Shown here in pieces: positions 23,317 to 32,502 of a DNA stretch of 64,000 nucleotides (the stretch's first letter is position 1; the number at the start of each line of letters is the position of its first letter). The position numbers and the translations under genes are program-made. Source of the DNA: Myxococcus landrumus (GTDB taxonomy: Bacteria > Myxococcota > Myxococcia > Myxococcales > Myxococcaceae). A model generated the notes under the pieces. It searched no databases. It saw nothing but the letters and a program-made list of their open reading frames with translations, and was not told the DNA's origin. Location: assembly GCF_017301635.1 (NCBI RefSeq), contig NZ_CP071091.1:5716001-5780000 (forward strand), read 5' to 3'.

Positions 23317-24633
23317 ATGGCCCCCCCACGTTCCCTCGTCACCATCGCTGGAGGCGTGCTCCTCGCGCTCGTCATCGGCGCGGTGGGCCTGGCCTTCATG
23401 ATGCTGCGCACGGGGCCGCTGGAGGAGCGGCTGGTGCGTGAGGTCCGTGTGCTCACCGAGACGCGGTACACGCGGCCCGCCCACGTGAGCCCTCCGGCGC
23501 CGGGCACCTTCGCCCAGCGGCTCCAGCCACTGCTGGACCCGGTGCTGCGGCTGTACCAGGAGCGGCCCAAGGCGAGCGGGGCCCCGGACTCGCCGCAGAG
23601 CCAGCCCTGCCGCGACGTGGCGGATGGAAAGCTGCCCGTGACGTCGCTGCCCACCGGGTGTGGTGAAGCGCTGGAGCGCGCCCGGCCCTTGATGGAGCAG
23701 GTGCTGGCGGCCACCCACGCGGAGGTGGGAGGACTGCCCGAGGGCATGGGCGCGCTGGCGCCCCTCACGCCCGCGCGCGCCAACGGCAAGTTCGCCTTGA
23801 TGTACGTGGTGCACCTGGCCGCGCTCGAGACGCGGATGAAGCTGTCCCAGGGAGAGGCCTCGGCGGCGCTGGACACGTGCCTGGATGCGCTGGCGCTGAG
23901 CCGCGAGCTGGAGCTGGGCGGCGGCATGGAGGGCCAGTTGCTGGCCGCGACGGGCCACGGCGTCCTCTACCGCCCCTGCGCGGACGCGCTGGACACCGCG
24001 CCCCTGGAGCGCAAGCGGCGGGCCCTCACCCAACTGGCGCGGCTGGCCGAGGGCTTCGCGCCCTTCTCCCAGACGCTGCGCCACGAGTCGGTGTTCATCC
24101 AGTTGGTCCACTTCGGAGACCACCTCTCCGAGGAGGCCCTGGCCTCGCTGCCCCCGGGCAGCCGGGACCTCGTCCCCGAGGAGCTGCGGGCGCTGGCGTC
24201 CCCGTCCGCCCCTCCGCTGATGGAGCGGCGCCTGTGGTGGAAGCTGGTGGAGGGCTTCGACGCGCTGACGGCGTCGGCGGACCTGCCCACCGGAGCGCGC
24301 AGGCGCGCGTTTGCCCTGCTCGAGGCCCAGGCGGAGGAGGATGACGTGCCCCTCGACTCGCTCCACGGTCCGGATGTCGCCACCTATGGCGAGTACGCGG
24401 AGCGGCTGGACCTGCGCAAGCTCCAGCACAACGCGCTCATCGCGCTGGCGGAGGTGGATGTGGCGCGCGCGGAGCGGGGCCAGTGGCCCGAGACGGCGCC
24501 CCGGCACAAGGACAGCTCCTTCGTGCTGGAGGCCCTGGGCCCCACGGAGGCAAGGCTCGAGCCGTGCTCGCGCGCCTATGCGTCCCAGGGCTTGCGCGTG
24601 ACGGCGGACCCGCCGTCCACCGCGCGCCCCTGA
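23317..24633 (+). CDS. Hypothetical membrane-anchored periplasmic protein
   Basis: A 438-residue protein with one N-terminal transmembrane segment (about 8-30, 'VTIAGGVLLALVIGAVGLAFMML') and a large mostly helical, Ala/Leu-rich domain outside. Helical stretches containing 'LETRMKLSQGEASAALDTCLDALALSREL' look TPR-like. No catalytic motif was recognised. The start at ATG 23317 puts the hydrophobic segment at the N-terminus; the longer frame upstream is noise overlapping the flavoprotein gene. Its TGA abuts, with no spacer, the stop codon of the convergent decarboxylase gene. Confidence 0.7.
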   Translation: MAPPRSLVTIAGGVLLALVIGAVGLAFMMLRTGPLEERLVREVRVLTETRYTRPAHVSPPAPGTFAQRLQPLLDPVLRLYQERPKASGAPDSPQSQPCRDVADGKLPVTSLPTGCGEALERARPLMEQVLAATHAEVGGLPEGMGALAPLTPARANGKFALMYVVHLAALETRMKLSQGEASAALDTCLDALALSRELELGGGMEGQLLAATGHGVLYRPCADALDTAPLERKRRALTQLARLAEGFAPFSQTLRHESVFIQLVHFGDHLSEEALASLPPGSRDLVPEELRALASPSAPPLMERRLWWKLVEGFDALTASADLPTGARRRAFALLEAQAEEDDVPLDSLHGPDVATYGEYAERLDLRKLQHNALIALAEVDVARAERGQWPETAPRHKDSSFVLEALGPTEARLEPCSRAYASQGLRVTADPPSTARP

Positions 24634-25419
24634 CTACGCGGCCGACACCTCCACCGAGCCCAGCCCCTCCACGTCGAGCCGCACCCGGTCTCCCGGCTGG
24701 AGCATGTGCGCGACAGTGGCCGCACCCGCCAGGACGATGCTCCCCGCCGGGAGCACCTGCCCACGCTGGGCCAGCAGCTCACACAACTGAATCACCGATA
24801 CCACCGGGTCACCGGAGATGGCGTCCGAGCGGGCCGACTGCGCCACCGCGCCGTTCACCGACATCTTCATCTCCAGCTTCGTCAGGTCCATCGCGCGCGG
24901 CGGGTGCTCGACTTCACCGAGCACGAACAGCGACGAGGACGAGTTGTCCGCCACCACGTCCGGCAGGGAGAAGTACTTGAAGTCGCGGTAGCGCGAGTCG
25001 AGGATTTCCATCGCGACGAACACGGACGCGCACGCGTCCAGCACCTCGTCGCGCGTCACCTTGCCGCGCAGCTCGCGCGTGGTGCGGAAGGCAATCTCCG
25101 GCTCGATTTTGGGGTGGATGCTTTTGCCGAGCGCAATCACCCCGCCCGCGGCCACGCGCATCCGGTCCGTGAGGACGCCGTACACGGGGGAGTCCAGGTT
25201 CATCTGCCGGCGCTTGGCCTCGGACGTCAGCCCCATCTTCAGGCCTACCACACGCTCGCCATCCGCCTGGCGCAGGCGCAGTCCCTCCTCCTGGATGGCG
25301 TACGCATCCGACAACGGGAGCTCCGGCAGTTCGTTCGTGAGGGGCGGCACCTCGCGCCGCTCCCGCCGCGCGGCGTCGAGCCGCCGGGCCAGCTCCGAGA
25401 GGTCCACAGTCCGCGTCAT
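24634..25419 (-). CDS. 4-oxalocrotonate decarboxylase / 2-oxopent-4-enoate hydratase family enzyme
   Basis: A 261-residue member of the fumarylacetoacetase-fold hydratase/decarboxylase family. 'VVGLKMGLTSEAKRRQMN', 'SPVYGVLTD', 'HPKIEPEIAF' (metal-binding Glu pair) and 'EILDSRYRDFKYFSLPDVVADN' fit 4-oxalocrotonate decarboxylase better than the hydratase. That enzyme converts 2-oxohex-3-enedioate to 2-oxopent-4-enoate and CO2, the step after aminomuconate deamination. The ATG at 25419 gives the usual length. It is 7 kb from the kynurenine operon and on the opposite strand, but fits that pathway. The usual partner hydratase is not adjacent. Confidence 0.82.
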   Translation of the reverse strand: MTRTVDLSELARRLDAARRERREVPPLTNELPELPLSDAYAIQEEGLRLRQADGERVVGLKMGLTSEAKRRQMNLDSPVYGVLTDRMRVAAGGVIALGKSIHPKIEPEIAFRTTRELRGKVTRDEVLDACASVFVAMEILDSRYRDFKYFSLPDVVADNSSSSLFVLGEVEHPPRAMDLTKLEMKMSVNGAVAQSARSDAISGDPVVSVIQLCELLAQRGQVLPAGSIVLAGAATVAHMLQPGDRVRLDVEGLGSVEVSAA

Positions 25420-25627
25420 GTCCGTCCCACTCCCTGTTGGCTCAGCGCCAGGGGCGGCGCCGGGCGCGCAGCAGAGCACGCCCCACGTCCTCGCGCGAGG
25501 CACGAGAAGTCCCGATGCCCGGCCTCGGATGCTCACGGGTATTGCCGGAGTGAAGACGGGCTGCGTAACCTCGCCGCGCCCCCGGGCCGGGGTGGGCTCC
25601 ACGAGACGAAGCAAGGACTCCTCTTTC

Positions 25628-26239
25628 ATGCGACTCACATCGTTCCTGGTGCTGCTGCTCCTCCCCACCTCCGCGGCATTCGCGGAGGACAAGCCGGGGC
25701 GGCATACCCATGATGGCTTCTACCTGCGGGGCCAGTTCGGCCTCGGCTACCTGCACTCCAAGGCCACCGACGTCGACCTGGTGGTCAAGGGCGGCGCGGG
25801 CTCGCTCAACCTGGAGATGGGCTACGCCGTCCTGAACAACTTCATCCTCTACGGGAAGCTGTTCGGCGCCTCGGCGTCCAACCCCGACATCCGCGTGGGC
25901 GGCACCACCCACGAGGGTGACCCGGACGACGACGTGAGCGTCATCTACGCGGCGATGGGCGTGGGCGCGGCGTATTACATCATGCCCGCGAACGTCTATT
26001 TCTCCGGCGCGGTGGTGGCCAACCAGCTCAGCGCCTCCCACGAGGGCACCCTCGAGGGCGAGTCCGAGGCGGGCGTCGGCCTGCACCTGGGCGTGGGCAA
26101 GGAGTGGTGGGTGAGCGGGAACTGGGGAATCGGCGTCGGCGCCGAATTGGCCCTGGGCCGCATCCGCACCGGCGACCGCAGCCGCGACAACTGGGACGTC
26201 ACCCACGTCTCGCTGGTCTTCTCCGCCACGTACAACTGA
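25628..26239 (+). CDS. Outer-membrane beta-barrel protein
   Basis: A 203-residue exported protein. Signal peptide 1-19 ('FLVLLLLPTSAAFAED') is followed by alternating beta-strand segments with aromatic girdles and a C-terminal 'VSLVFSATYN' strand. The Gly-rich strands ('GQFGLGYLHSK', 'GVGLHLGVGKEWWVSGNWGIGVGAEL') fit an eight-stranded OmpW/OmpX-type barrel. Function could be a small pore or adhesion protein; not resolvable. The ATG at 25628 immediately precedes the signal peptide. A nested hairpin follows the gene. Confidence 0.8.
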   Translation: MRLTSFLVLLLLPTSAAFAEDKPGRHTHDGFYLRGQFGLGYLHSKATDVDLVVKGGAGSLNLEMGYAVLNNFILYGKLFGASASNPDIRVGGTTHEGDPDDDVSVIYAAMGVGAAYYIMPANVYFSGAVVANQLSASHEGTLEGESEAGVGLHLGVGKEWWVSGNWGIGVGAELALGRIRTGDRSRDNWDVTHVSLVFSATYN

Positions 26240-26294
26240 CCTGGGGCCCGGCGGGGACTCCGCTCCAGGAGTCCCCACGGCCACGAGCCCCAGG
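26240..26294. terminator. Nested terminator-like hairpin
   Basis: An inner perfect 9-bp stem GGGGACTCC/GGAGTCCCC (26253-26276, six-base loop) lies inside an outer 8-bp stem CCTGGGGC/GCCCCAGG (26240-26247 and 26287-26294). It sits between the convergent barrel and SDR genes and could stop transcription from both sides. Confidence 0.75.
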
Positions 26295-26304
26295 ACGCGG
26301 GGAC

Positions 26305-27087
26305 TCAGCCCTGCTGGTTGAGGCCCGCGGCGATGGAGCGCGCGGCGAAGCGCGGGCTGAAGCGCACCATGAAGGCGGCCAGCTGGTTGAGGAAGCCGTG
26401 GATGGCCAGCACCCGCCCGCGCATCATCATCCCGTAGGCGTGCTCCACCACCTCCGGGGCACTGGCCACGCCGGCGCGCTGGAACAAGCGGCTCTTCGTC
26501 GTCCCCGCCCGCTGCGCGAACTCCGTGTGCGTCGCCCCCGGGCAGTGGCACGTCACCGTCACGCCCGTGCCCTTGAGCTCGTGCGCGAGCGCCTCCGACA
26601 GCGACACGACGAAGGCCTTGGTCGCGTAGTACGTGGCCATGTACGGCCCCGGCTGGAAGCCCGCGGTGGAGGCCACGTTGAGCACGCGCCCGTGGCCGCG
26701 CTCGCGCATGGGCCGGGCGAACAGGTGCGTCAGCTTCAAGAGCGCGGTGCAGTTGAGGTCCACCATCTCCGCCTCGCGCTTCACGTCCTGGTCCAGGAAC
26801 GGCCCCGAGGAGCCGAAGCCCGCGTTGTTGACGAGGAACTCCACGGCCAGCCCGCGCTCGGCCACCTGCGCGAAGAGCTGCTCGGCGGCCTCCGGCTGGC
26901 CCAGGTCCAGGGGAATCACGTGGGCCTTCACCCCGTGCTCCTTCTCCAGCGCCGAGGCCAGTGCCTCCAGCCGCGGAGCACTCCGGGCGACCAGGATGAC
27001 GTCATGCCCATCCCGGGCGAACCTCCGCGCGAACTGCTCTCCAAGACCCGCTGAGGCTCCGGTGATGAGCGCCACCTTGCGTGACAT
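26305..27087 (-). CDS. Short-chain dehydrogenase/reductase
   Basis: A 260-residue classical SDR. The cofactor motif 'LITGASAGLGEQFA' is at the N-terminus, 'NNAG' follows near residue 90, and the catalytic Ser and Tyr-x-x-x-Lys are in 'NVASTAGF' and 'YYATKAFV'. The subfamily resembles the DltE/YqjQ-like 'SDR family NAD(P)-dependent oxidoreductases' acting on lipids or ketones, but the substrate is unknown. The ATG at 27087 has a good AGGAGG site. It lies 33 bp after the GAF histidine kinase gene on the same strand and may be co-transcribed. Confidence 0.87.
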   Translation of the reverse strand: MSRKVALITGASAGLGEQFARRFARDGHDVILVARSAPRLEALASALEKEHGVKAHVIPLDLGQPEAAEQLFAQVAERGLAVEFLVNNAGFGSSGPFLDQDVKREAEMVDLNCTALLKLTHLFARPMRERGHGRVLNVASTAGFQPGPYMATYYATKAFVVSLSEALAHELKGTGVTVTCHCPGATHTEFAQRAGTTKSRLFQRAGVASAPEVVEHAYGMMMRGRVLAIHGFLNQLAAFMVRFSPRFAARSIAAGLNQQG

Positions 27088-27120
27088 GTCGACTTCCTCC
27101 TGCGCCCCCTTATAACCGCC

Positions 27121-28839
27121 TCACGTGGGCTCGCGCCTGGGGAGGATGACCTCGAAGTGGCTGCCACGCCCCGGCTCGCTGCGCACGTGGATTTCGCCGC
27201 CGTGCGCCTCCACGATTTGCCGCGTGACGTAGAGGCCCAACCCCAGGCCCCCGTAGTGGCGCTCGCTCACCGCGCGGCCGAAGCGCTCGAAGATGTGGGC
27301 CTGGTACTCCGGCGAGATGCCGATGCCCGCGTCCTCCACGCGCACCAGCACGTTGTCCCCCTCGTCGCGCAGCTCGATGTGCACGGGCTGGCCCGCGCCG
27401 TACTTCAACGCGTTGGAGAGCAGATGCGTGAGCACCTGCTCCAGCCGGACCTTGTCCCAGCTCCCCTTCACGTCGCCTCGCGTGAAGAGCGACACCTGGC
27501 TGCCGGCCTGCGTCGCCGCGAGCGACAGGTGCGCCTTCACCTCACGCGCCAGCATCTCCAGGTCCATGTCCTCGCGCTGCAACGTCATCCCACCGCTGGA
27601 CAGGCGCGAGACATCCAGGAGCCCGTCCACCAGGCCCGCCAGCTTGTCCACCTGCCGCTGCACGACGTCCAACTGCGAGAGCACCGTCGACGCGGGGAGG
27701 GACGAGGACAGGTCCGCGCTCGTCTGCCGGCGCAGCCACTGGAGCCGGAGCTGGAGCGGGGTGAGGGGCGTCTTCAGCTCGTGGCTCGCCACCGCGAGGA
27801 ACTCGTCGCGCAGGCGCACCGAGCGGCGGGCCTCGCGGTACAGCCGGGCGTTGTCCACCAGCAGCGCCGCGCGGCGGGCCAGGTCCTGCGCCGTCTCCAG
27901 GTCCGCCTGGGTGTAGTGCCGCGAGGGCCGCACCGCGAGGAAGGTGAGCGCGCCCAGCGAGCGCCCTCGGGCCAGGAGCGGCACGGAGAGGAGGGAGTGG
28001 AAGCCCACGTCGCGCATGACGTCGTGGTGCTCGTCGCTCACCGACACCCGGCGCAGCCACGCCTCGTCCACGTCGTGCACCAGCACGGACTCCGCGTCGC
28101 GCGCCACGCGGGTGGTGGGATGGACGCTGCCCTCGGGCCCCGGAGGAAAGTCCCACACGCGCGCGGCCAGCGCGTCCTCCCCCGGGTCCGCGTGCGCCAC
28201 GGACGTGCGCCGCACCGAGCCCGTGTCGTCCTTCAGGTCGACGAAGCACCAGTCCGCCATGACGGGCACGCTCAGCCGGGCCAGCGTGTCGAGCGTGGCC
28301 TTCGGGTCCAGCGAGGACGAGGCCAGCACGCGGCTCGCGTCGGCGAGGAAGGCCGCGCGCTGCTCCGCGGCCTCGGCCTCCGTGCGGGCGCGCTGCTCCT
28401 CGCGCAAGAGCCGCGCGGACTCCAGCGCCAGGCCCGCCAGGCGGACCAGCCCCGAGAGGGCCACGTCGTCCTCCCGCGTGAAGTCCCCCACCTCCCGGTC
28501 GAAGAGGTGGAGCATGCCGGCGCCCGAGGGCAGCGGCACGCAGAGCCGCCCCCGAGGCGCCGCGCGAGTCCCCCGTCCCCCGCCTGCTCCTCGGGCGGAC
28601 TCCTCGGCGGACGACACGCTGTAGCCCCCCCAGTCCTCGTAGGCGCGGGAGAGCGACGTGACGCTCGCCCCCTTCGACCTCCCAGGAGCAGGCGTCAACA
28701 CAACGGTCGCCTGGTGGGCGCGCGTCAGCCGCCGGGCGACATCCACGAGCACCTCCAGCGCCTCCTCGACACTCACCGCGGACGAGGGCTGCCTGGAGTC
28801 CGCGCGCGGTGCCTCCGCACGCACCTGTTCCATCGGCAT
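27121..28839 (-). CDS. GAF-domain sensor histidine kinase
   Basis: A 572-residue cytoplasmic kinase. Two GAF-like domains are at about 20-140 and 165-320. The phospho-acceptor helix 'FLAVASHELKTPLTPLQLRLQWL' is near residue 345. The ATPase has 'HLLSNALKYG', 'DAGIGISPEYQAHIFERFG' and 'GLGLGLYV', then 'GRGSHFEVILPR' at the end. No membrane segment or receiver domain. Three ATG codons lie close together at 28845, 28839 and 28833; the middle one has GAGG at the best distance. It sits between the ABC transporter genes and an SDR gene on the same strand. No cognate regulator is adjacent. Confidence 0.87.
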   Translation of the reverse strand: MPMEQVRAEAPRADSRQPSSAVSVEEALEVLVDVARRLTRAHQATVVLTPAPGRSKGASVTSLSRAYEDWGGYSVSSAEESARGAGGGRGTRAAPRGRLCVPLPSGAGMLHLFDREVGDFTREDDVALSGLVRLAGLALESARLLREEQRARTEAEAAEQRAAFLADASRVLASSSLDPKATLDTLARLSVPVMADWCFVDLKDDTGSVRRTSVAHADPGEDALAARVWDFPPGPEGSVHPTTRVARDAESVLVHDVDEAWLRRVSVSDEHHDVMRDVGFHSLLSVPLLARGRSLGALTFLAVRPSRHYTQADLETAQDLARRAALLVDNARLYREARRSVRLRDEFLAVASHELKTPLTPLQLRLQWLRRQTSADLSSSLPASTVLSQLDVVQRQVDKLAGLVDGLLDVSRLSSGGMTLQREDMDLEMLAREVKAHLSLAATQAGSQVSLFTRGDVKGSWDKVRLEQVLTHLLSNALKYGAGQPVHIELRDEGDNVLVRVEDAGIGISPEYQAHIFERFGRAVSERHYGGLGLGLYVTRQIVEAHGGEIHVRSEPGRGSHFEVILPRREPT

Positions 28840-28911
28840 GTCCATTTCCTCTACCCACCACCCTGGCCGGCCCCGCATGGCACATTCCCAGAGAAGGAAT
28901 ATGCGCATGCG

Positions 28912-30225
28912 TCACTGGAGCGACAGGGTCTCGAGCTCCTCGTCGTAGGCCCACAAATCACCGAAGCGCCCCCAGCGCACCAGGGTGTCGAAGATGCGCT
29001 CGTAGTCCTCGAAGGGCATGTGGAGGACGATGAGTTCGAGGACCTGCTCGCGCCGCAGCGCCTGGCGTGGCTGCTGCTCCAGCACGGACTGGAGCTGGCG
29101 GAAGATGCCCAGCCGGAGCACCTGCCGCCGCCAGAGCGCCTTGCGGCCAGGCACGTCCGCGTCCAGGAAGCTCCTCGCGATGGACGACAGCACCACCATC
29201 CGCTTGGGTGTGTCCACCAGCTCCAGCATCTCCGCGGCCTTCACCACGTTGATGGCCTTGCCGAACTCCTGGGCCGTGTCCGTGGCCATGCGGAACACAT
29301 CCTCCGAACCGCCTCGCGCGCCCAGGTACTCCAGCAGGCCCACCACCTGGCTGGTGCTCACCGTGGGCAAGGGCTCCATGTTGGAGGCGGGGCTCTCCGC
29401 GGGCTGGGGCGCGGAGGGGGCCGCCGCGTCCGGCAGCTCATGGCCGGTGATGGTGTCGTGCAGCCGGTCCACCATGCGCAAAAGCTCCGGCGAGCGATAG
29501 TCCCGGGGTCGCGGCAGCGTGTTCTCCACCACCGCGCGCACCACGCCCGGGTGGGCGCCGAGCACCACGATGCGGTCCGCCATGTAGACGACTTCCTTGA
29601 TGTCGTGGCTCACCATCAGGATGGAGGAGGAGCGGCGGTGCTTCGCCGTCCACAGGTCGAGCACCTCGGCGCGCAGGCTCTCCGCGGTCAGCGCGTCCAC
29701 CTGGCTGAAGGGCTCGTCCATGAAGAGCATCTCCGGGTCGAGCGAGAATGCGCGCGCCATGCCCACCCGCTGCTTCATGCCGCCGGACAGCTCGCGCGGA
29801 TACGCCTCCTCGAAGCCGTTGAGTCCCACGATGCGCACGGCATGGGCGGCGCGCTCACGCACCTCCTCTCGCGGCAGGCCCGCGGCCTGGAGGACGACCT
29901 CCACGTTCTGGATGACGGACATCCACGGGTAGAGCGCGAAGGACTGGAAGACGATGGCCACGCCGGGGTTGAGCCCCGTCAGCGGCTGGCCGTGCGCGAG
30001 CACCTCGCCTCGGGAGGGACGAATCAACCCCGCGAGGATGCGCAGGATGGTGGACTTGCCGCAGCCCGAGGGCCCGAGGAGGCAGACGACCTCATTGGGC
30101 CGCACCTGCAGGTGGATGTCCCGGAGCACGGGCAGCGGCGCGCCGTTGGGCTGGGTGAAGTCGTGCGACACGCCGCGCAGCTCGCAGAGCGGCTCGGTGA
30201 GGGTGGATTCGGAGCGGGGGTCCAT
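28912..30225 (-). CDS. Nitrate/sulfonate-type ABC transporter ATP-binding protein with C-terminal AAA-associated domain
   Basis: A 437-residue protein. The ABC domain (about 10-245) has Walker A 'GPSGCGKST', Q loop, signature 'LSGGMKQR', Walker B 'MLFMDEPFSQVD' and 'SHDIKEV'. The extra 150 residues at the C-terminus ('LLEYLGARGGSEDVFRMATDTAQEFG...FEDYERIFDTLVRWGRFGDLWAYDEE') match the AAA-associated C-terminal domain that follows some NrtD/SsuB-like ATPases. It energises uptake with the fused permease encoded 14 bp upstream in transcription. The ATG at 30225 marks the start before 'DPRSEST'. No substrate-binding protein gene is next to it. Confidence 0.88.
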   Translation of the reverse strand: MDPRSESTLTEPLCELRGVSHDFTQPNGAPLPVLRDIHLQVRPNEVVCLLGPSGCGKSTILRILAGLIRPSRGEVLAHGQPLTGLNPGVAIVFQSFALYPWMSVIQNVEVVLQAAGLPREEVRERAAHAVRIVGLNGFEEAYPRELSGGMKQRVGMARAFSLDPEMLFMDEPFSQVDALTAESLRAEVLDLWTAKHRRSSSILMVSHDIKEVVYMADRIVVLGAHPGVVRAVVENTLPRPRDYRSPELLRMVDRLHDTITGHELPDAAAPSAPQPAESPASNMEPLPTVSTSQVVGLLEYLGARGGSEDVFRMATDTAQEFGKAINVVKAAEMLELVDTPKRMVVLSSIARSFLDADVPGRKALWRRQVLRLGIFRQLQSVLEQQPRQALRREQVLELIVLHMPFEDYERIFDTLVRWGRFGDLWAYDEELETLSLQ

Positions 30226-30239
30226 GGCGGGAAGGCTCG

Positions 30240-31976
30240 TCAGCTCAGCGAGAAGCGCGTGCGCGCCAGGGTGTGCAGCCGCTTCCACACCAGGCGGTTG
30301 AAGGTCACCACCACCCCGGACATCACCACGACGCTCACGGCGAGCAGCGGGAAGTCCGCCCTCGCCGCGGCCTGGCTGATTTGGGAGCCCAGGCCCGGAG
30401 CGACCAGGACCTCGCCTCGGAAGTGGGCCAATTCCGCGACGATGCTCGCGTTCCAGGCGCCTCCCGCCGCGGTCATCCACCCCGTCAGCAGGTACGGGAA
30501 GATGGCGGGCAGGAAGAGCGTGCGGAAGCGCAGCCAGCCTCGGATGCCGTAGGCGCGCGACATCTCGCGCAGGTCCGCGGGGATGGCCGTGGCACCGGCC
30601 ACGACGTTGAAGAGGATGTACCACTGGGTGCCCAGCAGCATGAGCAGGATGCTCCCCCACCCCAGGCCCACGCCCGCGAACGCCAGGCCCGCGATGACCA
30701 GCGGGAAGAGCATGGGCGCGGGGAAGGACGCCACCACCTGGACCACGGGCTGGAGCAGCCGGGACCACCGGGGCGACAGGCCGATGGCCAGCCCCGCGGG
30801 CACCGCCCACAGCGTCCCGATGAACGTGGACAGCAGCACCCGCCCCAACGTCACCAGGGACAGGCCCAGCGTCTTGCCCCACTGCGCCAGCGACACCTCG
30901 CGCAGGATGAGCACCAGGCGCCAGGCGCCCAGGAGCAGCAGCAGGACCAGCGCGGCGAAGAGCACGTGCGACAGGTTTCGCGTGAGCGGGTTCTGGGGGG
31001 ACTTCCGTGCGGTGGAGGGGACGTGCCTCTCGCGAGGCCAGGAGAGGCGTGACAGCCAGCCCAGCCCCGAGCGCAAGAGCACCAGCAGCCGCGAGCGGCG
31101 CAGCAGGTCGAGGAACCAGGAGTCCATGGCCTCCGCCTGGCCACCCTCCTCGACGCGGAACTTCTGGGCCCAGACGACGACGGGACGCCAGAGGACCTGG
31201 TCGAGAAAGACAATCATGGTGGTCATCGCCAGGATGGCCCACAGCATGGCGGGCACGTCGCCCCTGGCCACGGCCACGCTCATGTACGAGCCCAGGCCGG
31301 GCAGCCGGAAGTCCCGATGGCCCAGCACGAAGGCTTCGTTGATCATCAGGAAGAACCACCCCCCGGCCATGCTCATCATGCTGTTCCACACCAGGCCGAT
31401 GGTGGCGAAGGGAAGCTCCACCCACTTGAGCTGCTGCCAACGACTGAAACGATAGACGGTGGCGGCCTCGCGCTGCTCGATGGGGACCGAGCGCAGCGAG
31501 TGGTAGTAGCTGAACGTCATGTTCCAGGCCTGCCCGGTGAAAATCATCAGGACGGCGGCCAGCTCCAACCCCACGTTGCTCGTGGGGAACGCGGCGACGA
31601 GCGCCAGCACGAGCCCGGGCATGAAGCCCAGCACGGGGATGCTCTGGAGGATGTCGAGCAGCGGCAGCAGGACGCGCTCGGCCACCTTGTCCTTCGCGGC
31701 CCAGTACCCATAGACGAGCGTGAAGGTGAGCGAGAAGGCGTAGGCGATGAGCCCTCGGGACATCGAGAGGAAGGTGTATTCGGGCAGGGCGCGGGGGGAC
31801 AGGTCGATGTCCACGGAGGGCCGCAGCGCGCCCGTCCACTCGTGTGCGGCGTGGAGCCCTCCGAAGAGAGCCCCGGCGAGGCCGGCGATGACGAGCACGT
31901 CCACCAGGCCGAAGCGGCGTCCGCGCTCCAGCGTGGCGTTGGACTCGCCCCAGGTCACCGACGGTGTCGTCTTCAT
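30240..31976 (-). CDS. ABC transporter permease, two permease domains fused in one chain
   Basis: A 578-residue inner-membrane protein with about 11-12 hydrophobic segments in two halves. Each half has a binding-protein-dependent permease core, with EAA-like loops near 'EQREAATVYRFSRWQQLKWVELPFA' in the first and 'DLREMSRAYGIRGWLRFRTLFLPAIFPYLLTG' in the second. A single chain therefore supplies both membrane subunits. The layout is that of NitT/TauT-type systems. The ATG at 31976 has GGAGG nine bases upstream. It leads the transcript that continues into the ATPase gene and perhaps the histidine kinase gene. Confidence 0.87.
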   Translation of the reverse strand: MKTTPSVTWGESNATLERGRRFGLVDVLVIAGLAGALFGGLHAAHEWTGALRPSVDIDLSPRALPEYTFLSMSRGLIAYAFSLTFTLVYGYWAAKDKVAERVLLPLLDILQSIPVLGFMPGLVLALVAAFPTSNVGLELAAVLMIFTGQAWNMTFSYYHSLRSVPIEQREAATVYRFSRWQQLKWVELPFATIGLVWNSMMSMAGGWFFLMINEAFVLGHRDFRLPGLGSYMSVAVARGDVPAMLWAILAMTTMIVFLDQVLWRPVVVWAQKFRVEEGGQAEAMDSWFLDLLRRSRLLVLLRSGLGWLSRLSWPRERHVPSTARKSPQNPLTRNLSHVLFAALVLLLLLGAWRLVLILREVSLAQWGKTLGLSLVTLGRVLLSTFIGTLWAVPAGLAIGLSPRWSRLLQPVVQVVASFPAPMLFPLVIAGLAFAGVGLGWGSILLMLLGTQWYILFNVVAGATAIPADLREMSRAYGIRGWLRFRTLFLPAIFPYLLTGWMTAAGGAWNASIVAELAHFRGEVLVAPGLGSQISQAAARADFPLLAVSVVVMSGVVVTFNRLVWKRLHTLARTRFSLS

Positions 31977-32502
31977 TCCGCGCCTCCGTTGCGACCACCC
32001 GGACGTGGAATCAAGCAACGGAAGCGGGGCGCCGCTACCTCATCATGCCCGCGCGCGATGACGGTTCAACAGACTCCCGCGGCCGGTAACCCCTCCAGCC
32101 AGCGCCAAGAGCCATGGCGGATTCGCTGGCTTTCCTGCCCCGCGTTCGATGGGGAGACCGCGACTGTCTTTCGTCGCGAGAGAACCCGACGCGGTGATGA
32201 CCAGATTCTCTCGAGCAATGCTGAGCCCTCCGGTTGGGAGGCGCGCTCATCGACCCAGCGCCTTTGTCCTTCCGCGTCATCCCAGAGGAACGCAGGGTCC
32301 CCTCGGGCACCGGGCAAGCATTCCTCCGGACCGTGTCAGGGATACGCCACGGGGCGTGGCACCAGGCGAGGGACACTGAACGCCCCCACCGGTGATGCTG
32401 GTGACGGGTCCAGGGGTTGCGTACATTGCGCCGCGTTCGACCTGGGTCTGGCGTGGACACTCGCGGTCCACGGCCGGGAGTGGGCACACACGGAGGTCCG
32501 CC
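31977..32502. promoter_or_regulatory. Long divergent intergenic region before the kynurenine operon
   Basis: 526 bp separate the ABC operon (leftward) and the kynurenine operon (rightward), and should hold both promoters and any control sites. Codon bias inside it is weak in all frames, so I assign no gene. GTGGCACCAGGCGAGGGACACTG near 32355-32378 and the GTACATT stretch near 32420 are the least GC-rich parts; neither makes a firm promoter. Confidence 0.4.

Noticed and set aside
27157..30552. A 1131-residue open frame on the plus strand opposite the GAF kinase and ABC ATPase genes
   Set aside because: It is His/Arg/Gln/Pro-rich, has no domain, and lies antisense to two genes with clear motifs; long antisense frames are expected at this GC content.
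32066..32317. An 83-residue minus-strand frame in the gap before the kynurenine operon
   Set aside because: Third-position GC is clearly lower than in neighbouring genes, there is no ribosome binding site, and no motif. It could be a decayed remnant but I cannot support it.
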